Source: Anaerohalosphaeraceae bacterium (GTDB taxonomy: Bacteria > Planctomycetota > Phycisphaerae > Sedimentisphaerales > Anaerohalosphaeraceae). Taken from it: DNA of 64,000 bases. The notes below the pieces were generated by a model, which did not search any database, was not told where the DNA came from, and saw only the letters and a program-made list of their open reading frames with translations. How positions within the stretch are numbered: the stretch's first letter is position 1; the number at the start of each line of letters is the position of its first letter. This document shows positions 1-7,222 of the stretch, piece after piece. Both the position numbers and the translations under genes were made by a program. The stretch covers positions 1 through 64,000 of the forward strand of contig DAOSUR010000010.1 in the NCBI GenBank assembly GCA_035378985.1, given 5' to 3'.

Positions 1-336
1 ACACTTTTTTGTCGGCCTCCGAAAGACCAAAATCTCTATAAACTTTTGAAAGACCAGAACTTATAAATTTTCTGTAATCGATTCTCCCCCCGAAGAATCC
101 ATCTAAACGGCTATTGTAGAAGGAGTTAGCATCCTGTCAAGTCCAAAAACGGAAAAAATCGGTTATCCGTCGTCGGTCATCCGTCTTCCATCAAAAAAAG
201 AGCGAAACGATGCCGCTTGCAGGACGCCGGCGGTCGGCCGCAAAATCAACTTCTTTCCCCAAAACCTCTTGCTTTTTCTTTTTTTCCCGCTAAAATGCTG
301 TGTTTTCGATATGGACATAAATCGGGAGTTAAAAAA
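1..336. other. Intergenic region upstream of rpmE, no gene seen
   Basis: I see no convincing gene here. The first 60 bases hold two copies of GAAAGACCA (21-29 and 47-55). Around 157-190 there is a filler-type repeat of the form GGTTATCCGTCGTCGGTCATCC, related in style to the CAGTTATCAGTCATCAG repeat at 4337-4374. The last 70 bases contain the probable rpmE promoter. Confidence 0.5.
269..296 (+). promoter_or_regulatory. Probable sigma-70 promoter of rpmE
   Basis: A -35-like TTGCTT (269-274) and a -10-like TAAAAT (291-296) are separated by 16 bases, about 40 bases before the rpmE start codon at 337. The call rests on consensus match and position only. Confidence 0.45.
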
Positions 337-576
337 ATGAAAGAAGGCATTCATCCGGAATATCACGTAGTCAAGGTCCGGTGCGGCTGCGGCAACACCT
401 TTGAAACCCGCAGCACCGCCAAGGAAATCCATGCGGAAATCTGCTCCATGTGCCATCCGTTCTACACCGGCAAGCAGAAATACGTCGACACCGCCGGACG
501 CATTGAGCGCTTCCAGAAGAAGTTCGGCTCCGTCGAGGAGTACTTCAAGAAGAAAGACAAGCAGGACAAAGCGTAG
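337..576 (+). CDS. rpmE: 50S ribosomal protein L31
   Basis: Large-subunit ribosomal protein L31, a surface protein bridging the two subunits. The 79-residue product starts MKEGIHPEYH and carries the family core CGCGNTF and CSMCHPFYTGKQK. Cysteines at about residues 16, 18, 36 and 39 make it the zinc-binding C+ form, so zinc-dependent replacement by a C- paralogue is possible elsewhere in the genome. The ATG at 337 follows GGGAG at 324-328; upstream in-frame extension would add non-homologous residues. prfA follows at 670, a common rpmE-prfA arrangement. prmC (the RF methyltransferase), which often follows prfA, is absent here. Confidence 0.96.
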   Translation: MKEGIHPEYHVVKVRCGCGNTFETRSTAKEIHAEICSMCHPFYTGKQKYVDTAGRIERFQKKFGSVEEYFKKKDKQDKA

Positions 577-669
577 CTCAATCGATTACCCTCTTACGCT
601 GTTGACCTCTGTCTTACCGACCGAGGAGCGGCAGCGTAATTTTTTTGTCCGCATTTTTCAAACACGGCC

Positions 670-1761
670 ATGGCGGAATCCCAAAATCAACTGATTGTCC
701 GCAAGCTCGAGCAGCTGGACGAGCGCTGCCGTCAGATTGAGCAGCAGATTACCGACCCGCAGGTGGCCTCCAACCCGGCCCGCCTGGTGCCCCTGACCAA
801 AGAGCAGGGCAAACTGGCCCCGATTGTCAGCCGCTTCCGCGAATACCGCCGGCTGGAAAAGCAAATCGAGGAGGCCGCGGCCCTGCTGAACGAGCCCGGC
901 TCCGACGGCGACCTTCGCGAACTGGCCGAAGCGGAAATCAAAGAGCTCGAAAAAAAGAAAGACGCCCTGCTGGAGGACATCAAAAACGCTCTGGTGATGT
1001 CCGACGATGCGGCCGTCGGCTCCATCATTATGGAGCTGCGGGCGGGGACCGGCGGCGAAGAGGCGGCCCTGTTCGTGCGCGACCTGTACAATATGTACCA
1101 CCGCTACGCCGACAAAATGGGCTGGAAGGTTGAACTGATGGATTTTTCCCCCACGGACCGCGGCGGCTTTCGCGAGCTGATTATGAACATCAAAGGCCCG
1201 GGCGTCTGGGCCCATCTGGGCTACGAAGGCGGCGGCCACCGCGTCCAGCGCGTCCCCGAAACCGAATCCCAGGGACGCATCCACACCTCCGCCGCCACCG
1301 TCGCCGTCCTGCCGGAGGCCGAAGAGGTCGATATCGACATCAAGCCGGATGATGTGATTGAGCATGTCAGCTGTGCCGGCGGCCCGGGCGGACAAAACGT
1401 CAACAAAGTCGCCACCGCCATCCGCCTCGAACACATCCCGACGGGCATCGTCGTGAGCATGCGCGATGAACGAAGCCAGCACAAAAACCGCGCCAAGGCC
1501 TGGCGGGTCCTCCGCAGCCGTGTGTACGAATACTACCAGCAGAAGGCCCATCAGGAACGCTCGCAGGCCCGCAAATCCATGATCGGCTCCGGCGACCGCT
1601 CCGAACGCATCCGCACCTACAACTTCCCCCAGAACCGGCTGACCGATCACCGCATCAACCTGTCGCTGTACTGCCTGGACAAAATCATGCTCGGGGATAT
1701 GGACGAATTGATTGCCGCCCTGCAGGATTACGACCGCCAGCGCCGGCTGGAAAATCTCTAA
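670..1761 (+). CDS. prfA: Peptide chain release factor 1
   Basis: RF1 recognises UAA and UAG in the ribosomal A site and triggers peptide release. The 363-residue length is normal for RF1. The catalytic GGQ lies at residues 240-242 within GGPGGQNVNK. The stop-codon reading motif of RF1 is PxT, here PET within RVPETESQGRIHTS, rather than the SPF of RF2, which decides the RF1 assignment. The start is the ATG at 670. The gene lies downstream of rpmE, and its stop codon overlaps by four bases the stop of the convergent isochorismatase-like gene. The glutamine of GGQ is normally methylated by PrmC, whose gene is not adjacent. Confidence 0.97.
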   Translation: MAESQNQLIVRKLEQLDERCRQIEQQITDPQVASNPARLVPLTKEQGKLAPIVSRFREYRRLEKQIEEAAALLNEPGSDGDLRELAEAEIKELEKKKDALLEDIKNALVMSDDAAVGSIIMELRAGTGGEEAALFVRDLYNMYHRYADKMGWKVELMDFSPTDRGGFRELIMNIKGPGVWAHLGYEGGGHRVQRVPETESQGRIHTSAATVAVLPEAEEVDIDIKPDDVIEHVSCAGGPGGQNVNKVATAIRLEHIPTGIVVSMRDERSQHKNRAKAWRVLRSRVYEYYQQKAHQERSQARKSMIGSGDRSERIRTYNFPQNRLTDHRINLSLYCLDKIMLGDMDELIAALQDYDRQRRLENL

Positions 1762-2462
1762 TCCAGCGCCTCCGAATCGGCGGCCACTTTAACCAGGCGG
1801 CCCTGGCAGCGGTCGCAGGAGCAAATCCCGACCTTCTTGAGATGGGTGTTTCCGACAAACGATTTGCTGTCAATCAGCCGCGCCCCCTTGGCCTGCATCT
1901 GACGCAGCGCAATTTCCGCGGCGTGCTTTTCAAACGAGCCGACGGCATCGGCCAGCACAATCACATTGCGCCGGCGCAGCAGAAGCCCCAGCACCAGAAA
2001 CTTCACCGATGTTTCAATCGGCGCCCCGATAACCAGAAAATCCGTCGCCTTCACTTCGCTGAGCATCCGGTCGGCCCGCGGCTCCTCAAACGGGTCATCG
2101 CTGCGGATTTCCTGAATCACCTGGTCGTAGCGTTCAAACAAATCCCGCGGAAAATCCGTGTAGCCGTCGGAGGCATACGCCAGCGAACGGGCCAGATGCG
2201 TATAGCGGATCTTTCGAGCCCCCTCCGTGCCCGCCAGACAATACGACGGGCCGTGATGAACGCCGTCGTTCTCGAAGACGCGCACCGTCGAAATCACGCG
2301 GATATGCTCCTTGCGCACCCAGGCTATCACGCGTCGGATATTGGCCAGGATGCGGCGGTGGTTGCGGATGCACGCCTTGCCCTCCGCGGTGAACAAATCG
2401 CGCTGCGTTCCCACGTCAATGAGAATCCGCCGTCTGCGCAATGTCAATGCCGGCCGTATCAT
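1758..2462 (-). CDS. Isochorismatase-like cysteine hydrolase family protein, active site altered
   Basis: A 234-residue protein with the isochorismatase/nicotinamidase fold: the N-terminal ILIDVGTQRDLF holds the conserved Asp, and the region DFLVIGAPIETSVKFLVL matches the strand-loop that usually carries the catalytic cysteine. Here that position reads ETSVK, so serine appears to replace cysteine, and the usual catalytic lysine is not obvious. The C-terminus has a CSCDRC cluster that could bind metal. Hydrolase activity is therefore uncertain. The start at 2462 is chosen because GAAGG lies just upstream; an extension to 2525 would add unrelated residues. Convergent with prfA, divergent from trmB. 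The substrate is unknown. Confidence 0.75.
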   Translation of the reverse strand: MIRPALTLRRRRILIDVGTQRDLFTAEGKACIRNHRRILANIRRVIAWVRKEHIRVISTVRVFENDGVHHGPSYCLAGTEGARKIRYTHLARSLAYASDGYTDFPRDLFERYDQVIQEIRSDDPFEEPRADRMLSEVKATDFLVIGAPIETSVKFLVLGLLLRRRNVIVLADAVGSFEKHAAEIALRQMQAKGARLIDSKSFVGNTHLKKVGICSCDRCQGRLVKVAADSEALD

Positions 2463-2650
2463 ACCTGACCTTCTTTCTGTCGGTTCTGTCCGGCGACCCT
2501 GCTCTTTGTACGCTGGGCAGGGCAAACCGTTCGGGTCCTTTGGGTGTATCGAACCGCCGGCGGCTTGACTTTATTAGTTTTTCCGGGCAAAATCGGTTTT
2601 TCGGGCGAGACGGTGCCGATAAAAACCGCAATATTTTCAAAAAAATCCAA

Positions 2651-3286
2651 ATGCATAAGAAAATTGTCTTAAATCCGGCGTATCTTCTGGAGGCGGACTC
2701 CCTGAACGGGCCTGTTGATTGGGCCGCGCTGTTCGGCCGCACGGCACCGGTGCATATTGAAATCGGCTCCGGCAAGGGGACGTTTCTGGTGCATCAGGCC
2801 GCCGCGTTTCCGCAGACGGACTTTTTGGGGATTGAATGGTCCGCCGAATATTACCGGCTGGCCGTCGACCGCATCGCCCGCCGCCGGCTGACCAATGTGC
2901 GGATGATTCGCACGGATGCGGCCGATTTTCTCCGCCGGCACGTCGCCGACGGAACCATCGAAATGATCCATCTGTACTTTCCAGACCCCTGGCCCAAGCG
3001 ACGGCACCACAAGCGGCGGTTCTTCAGCCGCGACAATCTCATTCAAATGCTTCGCTGTCTGCAGCCGGGCGGATGGATTAACTTTGCAACCGACCATGCC
3101 GATTACTATGAACAGGCCCGACGGATCGCACTGGAAGCCCAGACCGACGGGCGTGTCGAAACAGTGCCGTTTGTTCGGCCCGCCGGCGCCCGCGAAGGCG
3201 AGATGACCGGCACCAATTATGAACGAAAATATCTCAAAGAGGGGCGGGCTGTTTACACCCTCACCCTGCGAAAGAGTAAACCATGA
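2651..3286 (+). CDS. trmB: tRNA (guanine-N7-)-methyltransferase
   Basis: SAM-dependent enzyme that makes m7G46 in the variable loop of tRNAs. The 211-residue product has the SAM-binding motif HIEIGSGKGTFL at about residues 35-46 and the TrmB signature YFPDPWPKRRHHKRR in the middle. The C-terminal TNYERKYLKEGR also matches the family. The start ATG at 2651 (MHKKIVLNP) was chosen over a far upstream in-frame start because residues before it have no family similarity and overlap the divergent gene region. It overlaps rsmG by four bases (ATGA), indicating translational coupling. Confidence 0.95.
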   Translation: MHKKIVLNPAYLLEADSLNGPVDWAALFGRTAPVHIEIGSGKGTFLVHQAAAFPQTDFLGIEWSAEYYRLAVDRIARRRLTNVRMIRTDAADFLRRHVADGTIEMIHLYFPDPWPKRRHHKRRFFSRDNLIQMLRCLQPGGWINFATDHADYYEQARRIALEAQTDGRVETVPFVRPAGAREGEMTGTNYERKYLKEGRAVYTLTLRKSKP

Positions 3287-4002
3287 GTGAACTGCTGTCT
3301 CTGGATGATTTGCAGGCCCTGCTGCAGCGGCACAGCCGCACCCTCGAGCGGCTGACCGAACGGCTGCTGGCCGAAAACAAAATCCACAACTTGACGCGCA
3401 TCACGGATTCCGAATCCGTCCGCATCCGCCATTTCCTCGATTCGCTGGCGGCCCTGAAGGTGCTCGAACCATTCGCCGAAGGCCGGACGCTCAAGTGCAT
3501 TGACATCGGCTCCGGCGCCGGTTTTCCTGTGCTGCCGCTGGCGATCGCCCGTCCGAACTGGCGGTTTGTCTCGGTGGAAGCCACAGGCAAAAAGGCCGCC
3601 TTTCAGCGGAAAGTGATTGCGGAGCTGGAGCTGAAGAACGTGGAGGTGGTGGCCGAACGCGCGGAGGAGCTGGCCCATCAGAAGCGCTTTCGCGAGCAGT
3701 TTGATGCGGCCCTGACCCGGGCGCTGGCGGATTTGTCTATTGCGGCGGAACTGTCGCTGGGGCTGGTGCGGCCCGGCGGACGCCTGCTGGCCTGGAAGGG
3801 GCCGAATATCGAGGACGAACTGAAGCGGGCGCAGGGGGCCCTCATCCAGATGGGCGCCTCCGTGGTCAAAACGTTCGAATATGTCCTGCCGACCGAACCG
3901 ACCCCGGCCCGAATGACCCTCATCGCCGCCGAAAAAACCCACCCCACGCCCCCCGACCTGCCGCGCTCCTTCGCCCAAATCAAACACAACCCCCTGAAAT
4001 AA
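3283..4002 (+). CDS. rsmG: 16S rRNA (guanine(527)-N7)-methyltransferase
   Basis: GidB/RsmG methylates G527 of 16S rRNA; loss gives low-level streptomycin resistance in several bacteria. The 239-residue product contains the family core NLTRITDSESVRIRHFLDSL followed by the SAM motif DIGSGAGFPVLPLAIARP. Its ATG overlaps the trmB stop (ATGA at 3283-3286), so the two RNA methyltransferases form a coupled pair. Length and domain order are normal. A repeat-rich spacer follows. Confidence 0.95.
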   Translation: MSELLSLDDLQALLQRHSRTLERLTERLLAENKIHNLTRITDSESVRIRHFLDSLAALKVLEPFAEGRTLKCIDIGSGAGFPVLPLAIARPNWRFVSVEATGKKAAFQRKVIAELELKNVEVVAERAEELAHQKRFREQFDAALTRALADLSIAAELSLGLVRPGGRLLAWKGPNIEDELKRAQGALIQMGASVVKTFEYVLPTEPTPARMTLIAAEKTHPTPPDLPRSFAQIKHNPLK

Positions 4003-4040
4003 ACTTGCGTGCATGACGAGACACAGCTCAGACCGGCGGC

Positions 4041-4074
4041 CTGTCCTCCGTAGCTTCAGCGAAGAAAGAAGGCG
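4041..4074 (+). repeat. Dispersed repeat, copy 1
   Basis: The segment CTGTCCTCCGTAGCTTCAGC followed by GAAGAAAGAAGGCG recurs as a close inverted copy at 11262-11296, and similarity continues a few bases into the following AATCCATC. The two copies share the CTGTCC-n-GCGAAGAA-GAAGGCG framework. Confidence 0.7.
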
Positions 4075-4238
4075 AGAATCCATCTTTTTAAGAAGCTTCC
4101 GGCAGCCAGAAAAATCTGAAATTCGAAACGAAAAAACCAAGCATCAAAAAAATACGCGGATTGCTTTCGGGCTCGCTCTTTCTTCACCCTTCCTTTATTT
4201 TAATTCCGAATTTGCTCCCAAAACCCGGTCCACAATAG

Positions 4239-4258
4239 CCCCGGGCGTAAGCCCGGGG
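4239..4258. repeat. REP-like GC hairpin
   Basis: Perfect 8-bp arms CCCCGGGC / GCCCGGGG with a GTAA loop. No T-run follows, so it is not a classical intrinsic terminator. A second, different hairpin lies 29 bases further on. Confidence 0.8.
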
Positions 4259-4287
4259 AAAGGAGATAATATTTTTGTTCTCTTTTT

Positions 4288-4307
4288 CCCCGCCCTTGCG
4301 GGCGGGG
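4288..4307. repeat. REP-like GC hairpin
   Basis: Perfect 8-bp arms CCCCGCCC / GGGCGGGG with a TTGC loop. It is preceded rather than followed by a T-rich stretch, so it could act as a terminator only for the minus strand; no minus-strand gene ends here. Confidence 0.75.
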
Positions 4308-4336
4308 CTATCTTCCGGCGGACAGTGTCCAGCTGC

Positions 4337-4374
4337 CAGTTATCAGTCATCAGTGAGCAGTTATCAGTCATCAG
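4337..4374. repeat. 17-bp tandem direct repeat
   Basis: CAGTTATCAGTCATCAG occurs at 4337-4353 and exactly again at 4358-4374, a period of 21 bases. It resembles the filler repeats found between genes in many bacteria; a related motif is at about 157-190. Confidence 0.85.
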
Positions 4375-4416
4375 GTATCTTCTAAATTCATTTGTTTTCC
4401 TTCTTCGCTTTTTTTC

Positions 4417-4446
4417 AAATCTGTGAAATCTGCGCAATCTGTGGTT
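4417..4446 (-). repeat. Dispersed repeat related to the gspE-gspF element
   Basis: The stretch CAAATCTGTGAAATCTGCGC followed by AATCTGTGGTT matches, in the same orientation, the right arm of the element at 13855-13903 (ATCCGTGAAATCCGTGGTT). The direction assigned is arbitrary. Confidence 0.6.
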
Positions 4447-4491
4447 AAAAAGTTTTTCCGTCCGCTGCAACTGCCCTCCTCAAAAAGGGAC

Positions 4492-4521
4492 TTGCCGAAA
4501 TCTCCGAGGTTGTGCTAAACT
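4492..4521 (+). promoter_or_regulatory. Possible promoter for the DUF1573 lipoprotein gene and the gsp operon
   Basis: TTGCCG (4492-4497) and TAAACT (4516-4521) are separated by 18 bases, about 70 bases before the start codon at 4594. The match to consensus is modest. Confidence 0.3.
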
Positions 4522-4593
4522 TGCAGTCTTTCTTAGCCGTAAAAGTCAAAAGGGTAAAAAAACCTGTCTATCCAGCAACGGAAAGGTAGTGAT

Positions 4594-5721
4594 ATGAAAA
4601 GAGGACTCTTTGGATTCTTTTTTGTTTTTATTCTCGGAATTGCTTTGATTTTCGGCTGCAATGAAAGCATGGCCGGCCAGGCCGATGCGGGCAAGACTTC
4701 GGTAAAACAGGAAACCCCCGCTGCAACCCCCAGCCCGGGACCTGCGCCCGCCGGACCGGCTAAGCCCGCTGAAACAAAAGAACCCAAGAAGGAAGACAAG
4801 AAATCCATCGACGGCCCAAAAATCCTCGTCACCAAGGAATTCCACGATTTCGGCGAGATTGGACCGGGGACCTATCATACCTGCACCTTTACCTTTAAGA
4901 ACATCGGAAACAAAACATTAAAGATTGACCATGTCCAGAGTACATGCGGCTGCAGCGTCCCCCAGTTAGACAAGAAAGATTATGAACCCGGCGAGTCCGG
5001 AACAATCGAGGTAAAATTCCACGCCCCGACCACCAGCGGAGAAACCAAAAAGCAGCTGTATATTGTCAGCAACGATCCTTCCAACGACCGTGCCCAGCTG
5101 GAGTTACGCGCGGTGGTGCAGGTAAACGTCCAGACCGAACCGACGGAAGTGTCCTTGATGCTCAACAAGCCCAACGCCGGTCTGGGGCCTATCAAGATTA
5201 AAAGCACAGACGGCAAACCCTTCCGCATCACCAAATTCACCTCGCAGGCGGATGCCTTTACCTGTGTGTTTGACCCGAATGCCGCCGCAACAGAGTTTAC
5301 CCTGACTCCCCAGGTCAATCTGGATGTATTGTCCAAAAATCCAACCGGCGTAATGACCTTCGAGGTGGACCATCCGCAGGGCGGCATCCAGATGGTCCGA
5401 TATAGTGCCCTTCCGCGATACGAAATCAACCGGCCCCGGATTATCCTCCAGAACGTCAAGCCCGGCCAGAAAGAGCAAAAAGAGGTCGTCATTACCAGCC
5501 ATTACGGCGATTCGCTCAAGATTGCCAAGTCCGCTTCCCGTGCCGGCCTGATGAAGATTGTCAAGCAGGAAATCAAAGATAACGCGCTGACCTTGACGAT
5601 AGAGATTACGATGCCGGAACGGGAAACAGCCACTCGGCGGTACTTTTCCGACGAATTGACGATTCAATTCGACAATTCCCAAGAAGTGGAAATCCGCATC
5701 AGCGGCTGGTTTAAGAATTAA
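4594..5721 (+). CDS. DUF1573 domain lipoprotein
   Basis: A 375-residue exported protein. The N-terminus is a lipoprotein signal (MKRGLFGFFFVFILGIALIF then GC), with cysteine at about residue 22. A Pro/Ala/Lys-rich linker spans about residues 40-75, and a DUF1573 domain follows, with the typical FHDFGEIGPGTYHTCTFTFK and STCGCSVP signatures. DUF1573 has an immunoglobulin-like fold and is of unknown function. The rest appears to be further beta-sandwich domains. GAAAGG lies seven bases before the ATG. It sits just upstream of gspC on the same strand, so it may be co-expressed with the secretion system, but no direct role can be shown. Confidence 0.85.
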   Translation: MKRGLFGFFFVFILGIALIFGCNESMAGQADAGKTSVKQETPAATPSPGPAPAGPAKPAETKEPKKEDKKSIDGPKILVTKEFHDFGEIGPGTYHTCTFTFKNIGNKTLKIDHVQSTCGCSVPQLDKKDYEPGESGTIEVKFHAPTTSGETKKQLYIVSNDPSNDRAQLELRAVVQVNVQTEPTEVSLMLNKPNAGLGPIKIKSTDGKPFRITKFTSQADAFTCVFDPNAAATEFTLTPQVNLDVLSKNPTGVMTFEVDHPQGGIQMVRYSALPRYEINRPRIILQNVKPGQKEQKEVVITSHYGDSLKIAKSASRAGLMKIVKQEIKDNALTLTIEITMPERETATRRYFSDELTIQFDNSQEVEIRISGWFKN

Positions 5722-5848
5722 AGACCTTTTTATACCTCTTTCCGTCGCACCCAAGCGGTTTATCCAAGGAACCGCCGGCAGGACAGATTGTCTAAATTGA
5801 CAGAACAAGAGTGTTTTCGTGTTTTTCGGCAGGTAAAGGCGGCTGACT

Positions 5849-6961
5849 ATGCTCAAAGCACTGCGTATCGCCAGTCTGGCAGCTGTGATATGTGCCGTCC
5901 TCGTTCTGGCGGCGGTGGCAATCCTCGGCTTTCGGGGCGACCCGGACATCGAGGCCTTTCTGGCCAAAGAAGGAGTGGTTGAACAGTTTCGCAAGAAAAG
6001 CCAGACAGCACCCGCCGCCAAGTCCGATGCCGTGTCTCCGCTGGAGCAGGCCGCTAAGGCCTTTGCCGTACGGATCGACCCGCCGCCTCCGCCGCCGCCC
6101 CCCAAGCCCATTGAACCTCCCAAGCCGCCGGAGGTCAAACCGCCGCAACTGCCCAAACCTCCGGAGCACAAGCAGCCCACACTGAGTGCCAAGTTCACTC
6201 TGATTGCCACAGCCCGCTATCCGGACCATCCGGAAAAGTCGATGGCTCTGCTTCAGAATGTCCAGAACGAATACAAATGGTATCGGCAGGGTGAACAGGT
6301 CGGCCATCTGGTTATTCAGGAAATCAAGGACGGTTCGATTGTGCTTTATCAGGGCGGCAAGTTTAACTCCGAACTCTTTATGCCGGCCGCTCCGCCGACA
6401 AAATCCCTGCTGAAATCGGATGAACAAATCGCATCTTCTGCTCCAACAAGGCCTACATCTGTGGGTTCTTCCGGTGTCTCGGAAGAATCGGGCGAAGGGA
6501 CTGAAGCCGGCCCGTCTGCCGTCTCCGCCGAAGGGAAGTCCGTTCCTTCCCGCACCCAGATTTCCCGCACCCCTCGACCGCAGCCGACTTCTGTATCTCC
6601 TCGGATTACTACCACCCTGCGAACAACAGAAGAATTGCCTGCCGTTGAAATGAGCCCCGAAGAGCAGATTCGGTCCATCGATGAAAGCATATCTGCTATT
6701 GAAAATATTATGAGACAGAGCTCTCAGGAGGGGCAAACGGAAGAAGAACGTCAGGCCGAGCAGCAGGCCTGGCAGGAGCTGCTGAAGGTGCTGGCCAAAG
6801 AAAAGGAGGCGGCTGTTCAGTCGGCTCAAGCCAAAAAGCCCGCGGAACAACCCTCTGAAGAATCCGCCGAAAAAGAAGAGAAAGCCGAACCGTCACCGTC
6901 GGAGGAAGGTCCCCGTCAGGAAAGCACTGAGAAATCAGAAAGTTCCGAGAAAATCGAATAA
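5849..6961 (+). CDS. gspC: Type II secretion protein GspC-like, no PDZ domain
   Basis: Inner-membrane component that would link the platform to the secretin. The 370-residue protein has one N-terminal membrane helix (about residues 7-28), a proline-run linker near 76-110 (with eight consecutive prolines), and a homology-region-like domain with GEQVGHLVIQEIKDGSIVLY, the pattern of GspC/PilP periplasmic domains. Instead of a C-terminal PDZ domain it ends in a Ser/Pro-rich segment and an acidic Glu-rich tail that is probably partly coiled coil. It is placed first in the gspC-M series, which supports the call. The symbol rests on position plus the short homology region, so certainty is moderate. 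Confidence 0.75.
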   Translation: MLKALRIASLAAVICAVLVLAAVAILGFRGDPDIEAFLAKEGVVEQFRKKSQTAPAAKSDAVSPLEQAAKAFAVRIDPPPPPPPPKPIEPPKPPEVKPPQLPKPPEHKQPTLSAKFTLIATARYPDHPEKSMALLQNVQNEYKWYRQGEQVGHLVIQEIKDGSIVLYQGGKFNSELFMPAAPPTKSLLKSDEQIASSAPTRPTSVGSSGVSEESGEGTEAGPSAVSAEGKSVPSRTQISRTPRPQPTSVSPRITTTLRTTEELPAVEMSPEEQIRSIDESISAIENIMRQSSQEGQTEEERQAEQQAWQELLKVLAKEKEAAVQSAQAKKPAEQPSEESAEKEEKAEPSPSEEGPRQESTEKSESSEKIE

Positions 6962-7222
6962 TCCGTTGAATCCGCCCCTCTTTTATCCGATAAAACCCAT
7001 CGAGCGATTTTCCTGTCTTTTCAGGGAACCCGAATACAGCCCGATGGTCTGAATAGATAGAGAATTTCTGTGAGAAAAAGTCCTGAAAGAAGACGGAAAA
7101 GTAGTATGGGCAGGCGCCCATAACCGATAAATAGATAAATACAGGATAGTTTCGGAAAGGCATCGCGGGGAGCGATTGACCTTTCCCTGTGCATTTTGAC
7201 AGCAAACTGATTGGAGCAAGAT

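Larger units (their letters stand above)
4003..4593. other. Repeat-rich intergenic spacer, no gene
   Basis: An in-frame stretch at 4013-4426 has no recognisable protein and is built from repeats, so it is not called as a gene. The spacer holds, in order: a copy of a dispersed element (4041-4074), two perfect GC hairpins (4239-4258 and 4288-4307), two copies of a 17-base direct repeat (4337-4353 and 4358-4374), a dispersed element resembling that at 13855 (4417-4446), and a possible promoter for the following gene. Confidence 0.7.

Noticed and set aside
4239..4307. Intrinsic terminators downstream of rsmG
   Set aside because: The two GC hairpins have no T-run on the plus-strand side; they look like REP elements.
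4013..4426. Open frame of 137 codons in the spacer after rsmG
   Set aside because: It runs through dispersed repeats and hairpins and has no recognisable protein features.
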